From Cymodocea nodosa (taxonomy: Eukaryota; Streptophyta; Magnoliopsida; Alismatales; Cymodoceaceae), in the NCBI GenBank assembly GCA_036874045.1, contig CM072340.1, forward strand, positions 6,463,001 through 6,527,000: 64,000 nt of DNA, given 5' to 3'. A program made the position numbers and the translations under genes. This document shows, one piece after another, positions 1 through 10,999 of the stretch (its first letter is position 1; each line of letters starts with the position of its first letter). Below the pieces are notes generated by a model. It made no database searches. It saw only the letters and a list, made by a program, of their open reading frames with translations, and was not told the origin of the DNA.

Positions 1-1206
1 GTCATCGCCATATACTCAGCCTCTGTGGTGGATAAAGATATAGTAGGCTGTAGAGTAGATTTCCAACTAATAATGGAATCTACCAATGTGAAGACATATC
101 CTGTTAAGGATCTACGTTGATCAACATCACCTGCAAAATCTGAATCAGAATATCCAGCTACACTACAGTTATGTTTAACACCATAAATCAGTCCTACATC
201 AGACGTGCCATTCAAGTACCTAAAGATCCTTTTCACGGCCTGCCAATGACTCTTCCCTGGATTTGACATAAACCTGCTTACAACACTAAGAGGGTAAGCA
301 AGATCTAGACGAGTACAAACCATAGCATACATAAGATTGACAACTACCTGTGAATATGGAACTTTCTTCGTGTACTCTTTTTCAGATTGCGTTTGAGGTG
401 CCATAGCAACTGATAATCGCAGGTTCCTATCATAGGGCGTTCCGATGGCCTTGCTTAAAGCCATGCCAAACCTGCTTAAAATCATCAGAACATAACTGTG
501 CCGATGGAGAAATAATCTTCCAATGTTCTTGTCACGATAAATCTCCATCCCAAAGATTTTACCTATCGGTCCTAAATCCTTCATTGCAAATTCAGATTTC
601 AATGTGTCTTTCAAAACCTGTATTTCATTGACATCTTTGGCTGCAATCAAAATGTCATTCATATACAAGAGCAAGTAAACAAATTCTTCTTTAATTTGTT
701 TAATATAGACACATGAATCAAAAGTACTTCTAACAAAACCAACATCAGTGATAAAAGAATCAAATCTTTTATACCATTGCCTGAAAGATTGTTTCAGCCC
801 ATACAAAGATTTCTGCAGCTTACAAACGAGGTCTGATCTACCTTTTTCTGCAAAACCTGTTGGCTGTTCCATCCAGATGTCTTCATCTAAATCACCATGT
901 AAGAAAACTATTTTCACATCCAACTGTTCAAGTTCTAAATCTTTTACTGCAACAATTGCCAAAAGGACTCGAATGGAGGTGTGTCTAACTACTGGAATAA
1001 AGACTTCATTGAAGTCCACACCCTCCTTTTGTAAAAATCCTTTTGCTACCAATCTTGCCTTATATTGTATTCCAAGGTTGCCTTGTGTTCCTGATTTCTT
1101 TTTGAACACCCATTTGCAACCAACAATATTCCTATCCTTGGGACATTTTACCAACTCCCAAGTCCTATTCTTATGCAAAGATTGTAGTTCTTCTTGCATA
1201 GCTCCC
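1..1206 (-). pseudogene. copia-1 reverse transcriptase-RNase H (partial)
   Basis: Reverse-strand frame open from about 1206 to the window edge. It reads through the copia RT (AMQEEL start, KWVFKKK, ARLVAKG, MEQPTGF, YGLKQS) into RNase H (GYSDSDFAGD, ending at LSTTEAEYMA at the very start of the window). The RT active site at 654-665 reads YMND, whereas copia RTs need YVDD, so the second catalytic Asp is now Asn and the enzyme is probably dead. It follows the integrase fragment in the same frame after one TAG at 1209-1211. The rest of RNase H and the 3' LTR are off-window. Known for the family: this module copies element RNA into DNA in cytoplasmic particles. Confidence 0.88.
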
Positions 1207-1208
1207 AA

Positions 1209-2192
1209 CTAATGTACGGCTTTTGGTCCGCTAACGGCACCATCAAAACTAGGTGGGTCAGCATCCTCCACCTCACCAGCTACCTGTAGGGCAAAAGCGA
1301 CCATATTATTGTAGCCATACCTCTGTGGAGGGTGAACATCCCTCCTAGGACGATCTCTGGCAACACACCTTGAACGTGTGTCCTCAACAAATTCATCTCC
1401 TCGATCTTCTTCTAAAATCAAACGTTGATTTGTATAAACAAGAATAGACTGATCAGATATCAACGGTTGATTCAAATCAAGCTCCACCTGCTCAAGAGTA
1501 CTAGGTGGATTCAAAATAGTTGGGTTTTCTTTCTTATGCATCAAAGAAACCTCATCAAAGGTAACATCCCTGCTATGAATGACCTTTCTTGTTTCTTTAT
1601 CATATATCCTATATCCTTTTACTCCCATTCCATATCCCACAAAAATGCCTTCCTTAGCACGCGTCTCCAATTTACCATGATTAACATGGTAATACGTAGG
1701 ACATCCAAATACTTTCAATTTGGAATAGTTAGCCGCTTTATCCATCTATACTTCATAAGGGATCTAACTCACCAAATAGGAGGCTGTGTTAACAACTTCA
1801 GCCCAAAAACATTTTTCCAACCAAGCATGAGAGAGCATACACCTAGCTCTCTCCAACAACGTCCTATTAAGACGTTCTACAACTCCATTCTGTTGTGGAG
1901 TTCCCCTAACAGTATAATGCCTAGTTATGCCTGCATATATGCAAAAAATGTCAAATTCATTTGAGCAAAATTCTAAACCATTATCTGTTCTCAAGTATTT
2001 TACTTTCCTCCCTACTTGGTTTTCAACAATAACCTTCCATTGTTTAAAGTTCTTGAAGGCTTCACTCTTATGTTTAATAACGAAAACCCAAGTCATATGA
2101 CTAAAGTCATCAACAATGGAGAGAAAATACTTAGAACCTGCTAAAGAGGATTGTTGAGATGGTCCCCAACAATCTGCATGGACATAATCCAA
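1209..2192 (-). pseudogene. copia-1 integrase (broken)
   Basis: Integrase core and C-terminal region in one frame (1764-2192 and 1209-1745) interrupted by two stops near 1750. Recognisable blocks are DYVHADCWGP, SIVDDFSHMTWV, LRTDNGLEF, TPQQNGVVERLNRTL, then KLKVFGCPTYYH and GIFVGYGMGVKGYRIYD. These carry the D, D and E catalytic positions expected for copia integrase. About a dozen residues normally found between the NR and the KLKVFG region are missing at the stop cluster. A one-base frame change near 2190 separates it from the upstream protease/pre-integrase frame. Its role in an intact element would be insertion of cDNA into the genome. Confidence 0.88.
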
Positions 2193-2960
2193 CTTCCCTT
2201 GGTAGAATGTTCTACTCTTCCAAAGGAAACACGTTTCTGTTTCCCATAGATATAATGCTTACATAAATCAATATCTTTAAAGATATGACCATCTAACCAG
2301 CCAAGTGTACTGAGCTTCTGCATTCCCTTTAGGCCCAAATGTCCTAACCTGGAATGCCAAATAGCTAACATAGACTGATGATCACTTATTGTCGTAGCTA
2401 CCGATCCAATGATAGGTTTGCCTTGAAGAATGTATAAAGGTCCATCCTTGATTCCCTTCATTACTACTAGGGAACCTTTCAAAATGTGAAGTTTACCTCC
2501 TCCACCTGAAAAATTGAAACCTTTCTGATCAAGAGCCATTAGCGAAATAAGGCTCTTGCCCAACCTTGGCACATGCCAAACATTCTCCAAGACTTTGATC
2601 GTCCTATCATGCATCTTGAATCTGACAGATCCAACACTTGTTCTATCACAAACATCATTATCTGCTAAAGTGACCTGTCCACCATTTACCTCCTCATATG
2701 TATGGAAATATTCTTTGTTGGGAGTCATATGATGTGATGTACCAGAATCCATAATCCAACTCTGATTGGAGTAGACACTACAGCATACAGTAAGGGAGAA
2801 ATTACAGTCAAACCCTGAGTCTCCATTTTCAACGACTATTGCATTTCCCTTAATCTTCAATTTAGGGTAGTTTACCTTCCAATGCCCCTTTTCCTTGCAA
2901 TAATTGCAAGTGTCCTTGGAAATTCTACCTCTGAACTTACTTCTACCTCTACGCCTATTG
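2141..2960 (-). pseudogene. copia-1 zinc knuckle, protease and GAG-pre-integrase region
   Basis: Open for 239 codons downstream of an in-frame zinc knuckle. The knuckle (about 2872-2916) reads CNYCKEKGHWKVNY, a CCHC motif whose last Cys has become Tyr. Next is the aspartic protease start SWIMDSGTSHHMT (about 2725-2765, catalytic DSG intact) and the protease body (GSVRFKM, NVWHVPRLGKSLIS). The pre-integrase domain follows (WHSRLGHLGLKGMQKL, then CKHYIYGKQKR with the second Cys lost). The frame shifts into integrase near 2190. The protein would process the Gag-Pol polyprotein and bind RNA. Confidence 0.85.
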
Positions 2961-2974
2961 TCTCTTCTACTTTG

Positions 2975-3644
2975 TCATCCTCTAGACTCTGAATGATGCA
3001 TTGTCAAACCTGATCCGCTAGCATCATTGCTACCATGTGTAGCCAAATGTCTCAATTCTCGAGAATGAAGACTCGATCTTACCTCCTCCAAAGTAATAGA
3101 ATCTTTGCCAACCACAAAAGATTGCACAAAATTCTCAAAGGAGAGATACCAATAAGATGAGAGCAGCATCCTCATCTTCCATAGTAACACCAATGTTCCT
3201 CAACTCCATGAGAATGGTGTTGAGCTGATCCAAATGTTGCTTCAATGGTGTACCATCCTTCATTCTTAGAGAGAACAGCCTTTGCTTCAACAACAGCTTA
3301 TTCGTAAGAGACTTAGTCATATATAGAGATTCTAACTTATTCCAAAGACCCAAAGCTGTATTTTCATTTGCTACTTCAATGATTATCTCATCTGATAAAC
3401 ATAGCAGAATAGTTGAATGTGCCTTCTCCTCTTGCTGTTCAAATTCGGCAAACTTCTTATCAAGGGTTGTCTCCACATTTAAGGGAGTCCAAATACCCTG
3501 CTGTTTCAAAAGTGCTTTCATCTTAATCTGCCACAAACTAAAGTTGTTCTTGTCATTGAACTTTTCAACTTTCAAAGTTGAAGATGCGATGACAGTAGAA
3601 CAACACAAACACAGCAAGCAAATACCAAATAATTCGGACAACAA
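2975..3644 (-). pseudogene. copia-1 gag (capsid)
   Basis: Copia Gag of the Retrotran_gag_2/UBN2 type: VEKFNDKNNFSLWQIKMKALL, then TALGLWNKLESLY, LLLKQRLFSLRMKDG, HLDQLNTILMELRNIG. The expected initiator before ASSTLKVEKF reads Ile rather than Met, so the ATG is probably mutated; the longer frame to 3644 may be only an extension into the leader. A frameshift near 3150 moves coding to the 2975-3193 frame (SFENFVQSFVVGKDSITLEEVRSSL). The first 510 bases are otherwise open. Gag forms the virus-like particle shell. Confidence 0.82.
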
Positions 3645-4129
3645 ATAAGCACAAAATTTGTTATCCCAAAGCTGCGGATGAATCTTTCATTCAAAATATC
3701 CCAACTAACAAATGCAGCTACCAAATTCAAAAAATCACTTGCAAAGAATCCAAAATAAACAAAGATGAGCCAAGATCACACATATTGTCTCAAAATTCCC
3801 AAAGAACTGCTAAATAATTCCAAAGAACTGGCCACACTTGATCTACCCAAAAAGGCCGAAAAAGAATTCCGCAAAATCACAACAACAAACTTCAAAAGTA
3901 ATGATAGGAATTCTTACTACTCATTTCACCAATGTGGAAACGACAGATGACCAACTACACGTTGACAGCTTCAAGATCGCAGGCGTCGAACAAGAATTCC
4001 AACCACGGATGCTTTGTCATGAATACAAGTCGCGAGCAAAGATCGCGTGAGCAAATCGCAAGCGCTAGTGTCGAACAAAGAACGCAAGCATTGATACGTG
4101 AACGTTGGCATCCAATAGAACACGAGCAA

Positions 4130-4435
4130 TCACGCACGGGCGCTGGCGCAGATGAAGATGTGGGCGAATATGTGCGGGTGCTGGCGCAAGCAGAGACGCG
4201 GACGTTCGCATAGGCAAGAACACAGGCGAATGAGGGAGGGCACTGGCGCGGGCGAAGACGCAGACGATCACGCGAGCAAGAACGCGGGCGAATGCGCGTG
4301 GACGCTGGCTCGGGTAGAGACGCGGACAATCGTGCGGGCAAGAACGCAAGCGAATGCGCACAGACGTTGGGGCGGGCGGAGACGCGGACGATCGCGCGGG
4401 CAAGAATGTGGGCGAATGCGTGCGTTGGGTGCGAG
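4130..4435. repeat. GC-rich minisatellite, ~63-bp units, in copia-1 leader
   Basis: Four to five degenerate head-to-tail units of about 63 bp, each with the pattern GAGACGCGGACGATCG, GCGGGCAAGAACGCGGGC, GAATGCGCG and a GACGCTGGCGCGGGC tail. Units start near 4191, 4253, 4316 and 4378, with a weaker one before them. Base composition is strikingly unlike the surrounding AT-rich DNA, and CpG is abundant. Confidence 0.8.
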
Positions 4436-4525
4436 CGTCGAGCGTCGGGCACGGTCGTCAGGCGTTGGGTGTGGGTGTTGGGCGCGGCGTTGGGTGCGGG
4501 CGTTGGGCGCAGGCGTAGGCGTCGA
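4436..4525. repeat. short GC-rich direct repeats (GTTGGG-type)
   Basis: Continuing from the 63-bp array, the sequence changes to repeated short G-rich words around GCGTTGGGTGTGGG and GCGTTGGGCGCAGG, with five or more copies of GTTGGGYG. Visible directly; function unknown. Confidence 0.6.
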
Positions 4526-4593
4526 CTCGTGTGTTGGCCAAGATCTTTCTTTTCTTCTTTCAAGCCTAATCGACGACCAACTCCTCAAGCTTC

Positions 4594-4605
4594 GCTCTGA
4601 TACCA
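4594..4605 (-). promoter_or_regulatory. copia-1 primer binding site
   Basis: On the minus strand the bases read TGGTATCAGAGC, the standard copia PBS complementary to the 3' end of plant initiator tRNA-Met. It is two bases inside the LTR. Confidence 0.92.
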
Positions 4606-4607
4606 CT

Positions 4608-4912
4608 TGTTATGCGAAGAGAAGTGCGGAAAGGGAGAAGCTTGGACTCATGGAGAAGAAAGAAGAAGACAAAAGGGAAAAACGTGTGAAGCAAATGTAA
4701 AAATACCAAGGTTTAACGTGGTTCCCCAATTGGGTACGTCCACGGATGGAGCTCAACTAAATGATTCTCTAGGTGATCACAAAAGGAAACAAGATTCATC
4801 ATCATCTCTAAGCACACGTTGGGGGTCTATTTATAACATTTGTGTACCCCCAAGTGGCTAAGGACAAAACTACCCCTATGTGTAACAAACTAATTCAAGA
4901 CACATAATAACA
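4608..4912 (-). repeat. copia-1 5' LTR (305 bp)
   Basis: Bounded by TG at 4608 and CA at 4912. The left edge sits two bases from the PBS and the right edge abuts recognisable Athila integrase codons. It contains a TATA box on the minus strand. Its partner LTR lies left of the window. Confidence 0.87.
4827..4835 (-). promoter_or_regulatory. TATA box in copia-1 LTR
   Basis: Minus strand reads TATAAATAG, a near-perfect plant TATA box, in the middle of the LTR and pointing into the element. Confidence 0.7.
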
Positions 4913-4976
4913 AGATTAATAGATGCACTTTGGGCTTATAGAACTACTTATAAGACAAGCTTAGGTATGTCACCTT
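4913..4976 (+). pseudogene. Athila-1 integrase fragment between two insertions
   Basis: Sixty-four bases in frame encode [20 protein letters not shown], a signature of gypsy integrase. The same stretch in Athila-2 (minus strand near 44660) reads [19 protein letters not shown]. The fragment is trapped between copia-1 on the left and copia-2 on the right. Coding resumes at 12606 with FRLVYGKS. Confidence 0.9.
4972..4976. repeat. target-site duplication ACCTT, left copy (copia-2)
   Basis: ACCTT immediately before TGTTAGGACC; the same five bases follow the CA end of the right LTR at 12601-12605. Removing the element and one copy restores the integrase frame seen in Athila-2. Confidence 0.93.
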
Positions 4977-6037
4977 TGTTAGGACCTTAAGGCTTACCAG
5001 AGAGGGGTGAGTGGTAATAATTCGTTTCTTAACCTTTTAGAAGTAGTTTAATGTAAAGAGATAGCAAGCACACAATATAAGAAATCACACAGAGATTTTT
5101 AGGTGGTTCACCACTAACAGCTAGTCCACCCCCAAGGGATACTTGGGCTTCACTAAACTCTTGCAAACTTACAATTACTTGCTTTAAGGTTTAAGCAAGA
5201 ACCAACCAACCATTCACTTGAGCTTCCTTGTCGAAGCTTCAATCAATCCTTTTTCTGAAGTTTTGATCTGTGTACTTCAATAAACACTAGCTTGTGAGCA
5301 ACAAAGTTAAGTACGTGATGAGCTTCTCTCTGGAATTCTGCACGTGGGAAATTCAATGACTTAAGTTTTAGATAGTTAAACTGTAACTCACCGAAACTCT
5401 CTTGAATGTTCGGATAGTTATCTTTCTAACTCTCTGAAATCTTATATGAACTTCTGTTTGGAATTATGCACATCGGGAATTCAGTGACTTAAGTTTCAGA
5501 TAGTTAAACTGTAACTCACCGAAACTCTCTTCCAGATTTCGAATAGTTATCTAACTCTTCGATTTTTCCTTTTAAGCTTTTGACTGTCGGCTTCTTCATT
5601 CTGCACGTGCATAATAAGATGACTTAAGTTCTGGAAGGTTATACTATACCTGTAACTCTCCGAAAAACTCGAATAGTTATCTAACTCTCCGAAAAGAAAA
5701 CTCAAATAGTTATCTAACTTTCAGAAAAGTCCTTTAAGCTTCCGTTCTGTATTTCTACACGTGATTAATTGAATGACTTAACTTTCAGATAGTTATACCT
5801 GTAACTCTCTGGAAAGTCCTTTAAGCTTCCGGATAGTTAACTCCTTAACTTTACGATCATTCAATCCTTTCTTAACTGTCCGATTTTCTATAGTAGCATA
5901 TTTTAAGATTTACTGCAACCTGTTTGCTACTTCGATTTGTCTGCCTTTTGATCTTTTGCTGCACTGACTAAACCTGATAAATACAATTCAAAACCTTACA
6001 TTGATTTTTGCATTATCAAAATCTAGAGCTCCTTTCA
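4977..6037 (-). repeat. copia-2 3' LTR, shortened (1061 bp)
   Basis: Begins TGTTAGGACC and ends CTCCTTTCA. It aligns end to end with 11000-12600 but lacks about 581 bp. The missing block lies between two TGAGCTTCT words seen at 11343 and 11924 in the other LTR, leaving one word. The lost block contained the TATA region. It retains the repeated TTTCGGATAGTTA and TAACTCACCGAAA hairpin arms and CACGTG words. Confidence 0.93.
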
Positions 6038-6051
6038 ATCTCCCCCTTTTT
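6038..6051 (-). promoter_or_regulatory. copia-2 polypurine tract
   Basis: Minus strand reads AAAAAGGGGGAGAT directly before the 3' LTR, the start site for plus-strand cDNA synthesis. Confidence 0.9.
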
Positions 6052-6345
6052 GATAATGGCAAAAACCTTACATTGTATTACATGTATTTCTCTCCCTATA
6101 TATCTATACAAGAAAAACACACAAGGAATATAGAGATATTTCTCCCCCTACTTTACTACAGCTTTGCTTACCAAAATATGATATTTCTCCCCCTTTTTTG
6201 CCAATTTGTCAAAAAGAAGTGAGAAGTCAGATACTGAGTTGGTGGAGCAATTATAGCTGAGTATCAAAATGTCTAGGTTGCTGTAAAACAGAGATGTTAG
6301 TAGAACCAGCTCCTAGTTGTGAGCTTGGAGAGTAGAGATATGAAA
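6052..6345 (-). other. copia-2 3' untranslated region
   Basis: Non-coding stretch between RNase H and the PPT. It contains two further PPT-like runs on the minus strand (near 6140 and 6185), both AGGGGGAGAAA type. Family B has the same arrangement. No gene seen. Confidence 0.65.
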
Positions 6346-7838
6346 TTATAAATCATATAAAGAACAAATCCCTAAATTTTGTCTAACATGATTAAATGCA
6401 GCTTCAGATAATAGTTTGGTGAAGATATCTGCAAGTTGTTCTTTAGTAGAGACATATTCTAAGGAAATATGACCTTTTTCAACATGGTCTCTTAAAAAGT
6501 GGTGTCTAATCTTGATATGTTTTGCTCTAGAGTGTAGAACTGTATTTTTGGAGAGATTGATGGCACTGCTGCTATCACAGTAAATAATGGTATTCTGAAA
6601 ATTTAGCTTATAATCTGCTAGAGTTTGTTGCATCCATAATATCTGTGCACAACATAGGCCTGCTGCCATATATTCAGCTTCAGTGGTGGATAGAGCTATA
6701 GAGTTTTGTTTCCTGCTAAACCAAGAAACAAGTGAATGACCAAGCAACTGACATTTCTCATTGGTGCTTTTTCGATCTGATTTGCATCTTGCATAATCTG
6801 CATCACTATATCCTACTAATATCAATTGATTCTGTGACGAATAAAATAAGTCAAAGTCTTTGGTACCCTATAGATATTTAAATATACGTTTAACTGCTTT
6901 TAAGTGTGATGCTTTTGGAGAGGCTTGATATCTTGCACAAGCACCAACACTAAACATTATATTTGGTCTACTGGCAATTAGATACAGAAGTGATCCAATC
7001 ATGCCTCTGTATTTCTTTTGATCTACTGGAATGCCAGAAATGTCCTTATCAAGTTTTGCATTTGAGTTCATGGGAGTACCTGCAACTTTGGATTTATCCA
7101 TACCAAATTTTAAGAGAATCTCTTTGCAAAATTTTTCTTGATTCAGGAAAATGCCATGCTGAAGTTGATGAATTTGTAATCCTAGAAAGAATTTTAATTC
7201 TCCCATAAGATTCATCTCAAATTCATTCTTCATTAAGATTTAAAAATCATGACATAGTTTCTCATGTGTGGCACCAAAAATGATATCATCCACGTAGATT
7301 TGAATAATCAACATATGAGAACTTACAGATTTGATGAGTAAGGTGTTGTTTGTAGTTCCTATGTTAAACTGATTCTCAAGAAGGAAACTCTTCAGTTTAT
7401 CATACCATGCACACGTGGTGCTTGCTTCAAACCATAGAGAGCTTTATTCAGTTTGTATACATGGTTTGGTTTTTCTTCATCTTCAAAACCTAGTGGTTGT
7501 TCTACATATACTTCTTCTTGTAGAATGCCATTAAGAAATGCACTTTTAACATCCATCTGATAAAGCTTGATTTTCGTACTGCTTGCAAAGGCAAGTAACA
7601 TTCTAATTGCTTCAAGTTTTGCAACAGGTGCAAAAGTTTCTTCATAGTCGATTCCTTCCTGTTGGTTGTATCCCTGAGCAACAAGTCTAGCTTTATTTAT
7701 GATAATACTACCATTATTATCAAGTTTGTTCTTAAACACCCATTTAGTACCAATAATTGATTTTTCGATGGGCCTTTCAATCAAGTTCCAGACTTCATTT
7801 TTCTTGAACTGATTTAGTTCCTCTTGCATGGCCATGAT
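6346..7838 (-). pseudogene. copia-2 reverse transcriptase-RNase H
   Basis: RT begins near 7835 ([59 protein letters not shown]). A one-base shift near 7405 breaks the frame after KQAPR. The active site YVDD is intact at 7285-7296. RT resumes in 6868-7233 (MGELKFFLGLQIHQ, YRGMIGSLLYL). A stop near 6867 (KYL then stop) precedes RNase H at 6346-6825 (GYSDADYARCKSD, LSTTEAEYMAAGLCC, HIKIRHHFLRDHVEKG, QLADIFTK), which is open for 159 codons to its natural end. Confidence 0.9.
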
Positions 7839-9044
7839 CTAGTATTCATCATTGCAGGCATCTTCAACTGTTGAAGGTTCAAGTTTAGACACAAAAGCAC
7901 AATAATTACAAATATTTTGAATTTTGCTTCTTGTTTGAACACCTTGATTTATATTCCCAATAATTTGTCTAATGGGATGTTCAGACTTTGTCTTCCATGC
8001 TTTTTCTATCTCAATAGGTGTAGGCAGTGTTGAACTATCCTTTTTCTGAGGAACTTTCTGATTTATTAATTCACTTTCACTGTCTATTTTTAGCCTATTC
8101 AATTTTCCTACCATATCTTCATCAAAGAATACATTTATTGACTCTTCTACTCTTCTTTCATGTTCGAAATAGACCCTGTAGGCCTTGCTTCTTGAAGAGT
8201 ATCCAACAAGTAGAGCAGGATCAGACTTTGCATCAAATTTGTCCTTTTGATCCTTAGTGTTAAGCACAAAACATCTTGATCCAAAGACCTTAAAATATCC
8301 AACATTTGGTATTTTACCATACCATAGTTCAAAAGGTGTCTTATGTAGGATAGGTCTAGGGTGAGTTCTATTTATAGAATAACATGCAGTATTTACAGCT
8401 TCAGCCCATAGAGACTTTGGTAGATCAGATGCATTAAGAATTGTCCTTGCCATTTCTTGTACTGATCTATTCTTCCTCTCTACAACTCCATTCTGAGCAG
8501 GAGTTCTTGGACATGAGAATTCATGCAGTATGCCAAAAGAATTGCATAATTCTTCAAATTCTAAATTTCTAAATTCACCTCCATGATCACTTCTGATCTT
8601 CTTCATGGTTGATTCTTTTTCATTTTGAATTCTAATATAGAGATGTTTGAATTCATCATAGGCCTCATTCTTGTGTGTTAAGAAAGTAACCCAAGTGAAT
8701 CTTGTATAATCATCAACTACCACTAAGGTATATTTTCTTCCTCCTAAACTGATTGTCTATGTAGGACCAAACAGGTCCATATGTAATAGATCCAATGGTT
8801 GACTTGTGGCAATGTCTTCAATACTCTTGTGTGTTGATTTCTTTTGTTTTACAATTGTACAGTCACTACACAATTTATCTCTCTTGAATTTGAGCTTAGG
8901 CACACCTCTAACAAGATCATGTTTGGTCAATTTTCTTATAAGTCTCATGTTTGCATGATTTAATCTCTTATGCCATAACCATTCATCTTCATTAGAAGCA
9001 ACTAAACATGCATCACTAGATATAATATCACATGGAAATTCCAA
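7839..9044 (-). pseudogene. copia-2 integrase with GAG-pre-integrase domain
   Basis: The pre-integrase zinc domain (WHKRLNHANMRLIRKL, CSDCTIVKQKK; 8757-9044) is followed by the core LLHMDLFGP, VVVDDYTRFTWVTFL, IRSDHGGEFRN, CPRTPAQNGVVERKNRS, retaining D, D and E. Then come the C-terminal region (PNVGYFKVFGSRCFVLN, LLVGYSSRSKAYRVYF) and the linker to RT. One stop (8754-8756) separates the two halves; the second half is open for 294 codons (7839-8723), the longest intact piece of this element. Confidence 0.9.
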
Positions 9045-9392
9045 AGTATAAATTGAATTATTTCTATATCTAGTAAATTTGATTTTATGTGTATCCTATT
9101 GTAATATAAAACAATTTTTTGCAGTAAAAAATATATTGTAACTTTTGTCACATAATTGACCTACACTTAGCAGATTCTATTTTAAACCATTTACATGTAA
9201 GACATTTTCTATTTTTCCATTTTCAGATGCAACATTTCCTATGGTAGTAATTCTACATTTTTCATTGTTACCAAACTTAACAGATCCTGAATTTATTGAT
9301 TTAACAGATTCCAGAAGTCTTTTCTTACCTATCATATGCTTTGAGCAACCATTGTCAATGATCCACTTGGATGTTTGAGCTTTCTTGTCCAT
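9045..9392 (-). pseudogene. copia-2 protease region
   Basis: Aspartic protease start SKWIIDNGCSKHM, where family consensus is DSG, so the catalytic triad reads DNG. It continues with VKFGNNEKCRITTIGNV and VLHVNGLK, then after a stop LLSVGQLCDK. Homologous to the protease at 23371 and 30142. Probably inactive. Confidence 0.82.
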
Positions 9393-9846
9393 GCAGTCCT
9401 ATTTGTTATGTTGAAATTAAGATTTTTGGTACCCATATCTTCTTGGGTCCATCACTATTAGTCCTCTATATACTAAACCTGTTGCCTTTTGGTAGCCATA
9501 TCGACGTAGATCTCTTCTTAATGACAAACACAGTTGTGCCATCTTTGTAAGATCTAATTTTTCTACTATAGTAAGGGGTTTTCTATGGTACAGCATACCC
9601 TAGGCCAAATTTACTTCTTATTCTTTGAGATCCTATGGTTTTGTTTAAACTATTTTCACCCTTAGTAAATTTACATACAGTTTTCTTTAAATCAGTAACT
9701 TCAGATAACAGATTTTTATTTTCTTCTTTCAGATCAAAATTTTTACAACTATAGCTATCCATTTTAGTTTTTAATTCCCTATTATCAACTAGGGCTTTTT
9801 CTAGTTCAGCAAAAACATCTTCCAGATAGGAATTTAAACTCTTTAA

Positions 9847-10947
9847 TTATTTCTTGTACTTCTTACATTTTACATATAAGTTATCTACTGTATAGAGAAG
9901 ACTATCTATATCTACATCATCATTTTCTTTTTCTGAGCAATAGGGAGATGTAGAGCATACCTCTTGTGCAGTAAAGCACATGTTTGCAGATGCCTCCTCA
10001 TCTAAGTCTAATGAGCTGCTGGATGAACTGCTGTCATCCCAAGTGGCTTTCAAGGCCATTTTCTTCTTATTCTTCCTTTTCCATTTCTGTTTGTCCTCCT
10101 CCTATTGAAAATGACAGTAAAGTTGAATGTGTCGTAGTTTCTTGCACTTGTAGCATGTAGGGACTTTTGATTTTGAGAAGCTAGCTTTGCTTCCTTGTCT
10201 CATCATCCTTCTGAAGTTCCTGGCCAACAGTAATACTTCATCCTCATTTGAGCTTAGTTGATCTTCTATTGAGGGAAAAGCTAGTTCTTTCTTTTTCTCT
10301 GCTTTTCTTTTAGTGACTCCTTCTTTCCATTCCTTCATTTGGACTTCATGGGCTAGAAGGTTTCCCAACAGATCTTCAACTGAATAGTTATTCAGATCCT
10401 TTGAATCCTATATGGAAGTAGACTTCTGCTTCCATTCGACTATTAGGCTCCTTAGGATCTTTTGTACTTGTTCACGATTAGAAAAACTCCTCCCAAGGCC
10501 TCTTAGTTCATTCACAATTTCTGTGAATCTAGAAAACATTTTAGTGATACTTTCTTTTTCAAGCATTTTGAATAATTCATATTTTCTTAACAAAATGCTG
10601 ATTTTAATATCTTTAACTTGGCTGGTTACTTCATATGTAATTTGAAGGATCTTTCAAGTTTTATGGGAGAATTTACAAGTAGATATTTTATTATACTGTT
10701 CACCAGTCAATGCATAGTAAATGGAATTAAGCCCACGAGCATCCATCTAGATGATTCTTTCATCCTCCTTAGTCCAGTCACTTTCATGACTAATTGGATT
10801 TGATGTACCATGTGCAACCATTCTCCAAAGTTTCACATCTGTACTTCTGAGAAAGCACTCCATCCTATTTTTCCAGTATCTATAATTGCTGCCATCAAAG
10901 AGGGGAGGTCGATGGATATTCTAACCCTCTACAGTGTGGAAAGCCAT
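9847..10947 (-). pseudogene. copia-2 gag
   Basis: Begins at ATG 10947 (MAFHTVEG, stop, NIHRPPLFDGSNYRYWKNRMECFL), homologous to family B gag, which starts MAQFAEGQNIHRPP. Further pieces are LRKYELFKM, FSRFTEIVNELRGLG, NREQVQKILRSL (10408-10593), LLGNLLAHEVQMKEWKE (10102-10368), a zinc knuckle CYKCKKLRHIQLYC, and a Ser-rich acidic segment (9847-10059). At least four stops or shifts. The coil-like segment after 9847 continues in broken form to about 9600. Confidence 0.85.
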
Positions 10948-10985
10948 GATCTCAGATGGACAAATCTATTAACGAGATCAACCTT

Positions 10986-10997
10986 GCTCTGATACCA
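10986..10997 (-). promoter_or_regulatory. copia-2 primer binding site
   Basis: Minus strand reads TGGTATCAGAGC, complementary to initiator tRNA-Met, two bases inside the 5' LTR. Confidence 0.93.
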
Positions 10998-10999
10998 AT

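Larger units (their letters stand above)
3645..4593 (-). other. copia-1 untranslated leader
   Basis: About 950 bases between PBS and gag. No coding homology is seen. The part nearest gag is AT-rich like the rest of the window, and the PBS-proximal half is a GC-rich minisatellite (separate entries). Long open frames on both strands in 3950-4700 come from the GC-rich repeat lacking stop codons and do not resemble any protein I know. Confidence 0.7.
1..4912 (-). mobile_element. Ty1/copia LTR retrotransposon copia-1 (Tnt1/Tork-like), 3' end outside window
   Basis: A minus-strand copia element. Reading right to left: a 305-bp LTR, an initiator tRNA-Met PBS, a long leader, gag, zinc knuckle, protease, integrase, then RT-RNase H, which runs off the window start. 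Its right LTR ends in CA and abuts Athila-1 integrase codons at 4913, so it was inserted into that gene. The left LTR and the second target-site copy lie outside the window. Domain order GAG-PR-IN-RT-RH is that of Ty1/copia. The short LTR and the RT-RH wording resemble the Tnt1/Tork group rather than the SIRE-like copias in the rest of the window; that assignment is inference. Confidence 0.9.

Noticed and set aside
748-1964. Plus-strand ORFs opposite copia-1 integrase and RT
   Set aside because: Antisense shadows of conserved minus-strand pol domains.
3932-4861. Several 80-200 codon ORFs on both strands, some Arg/Ala-rich
   Set aside because: They arise because the GC-rich minisatellite lacks stop codons in any frame; composition is repetitive and overlaps on both strands.
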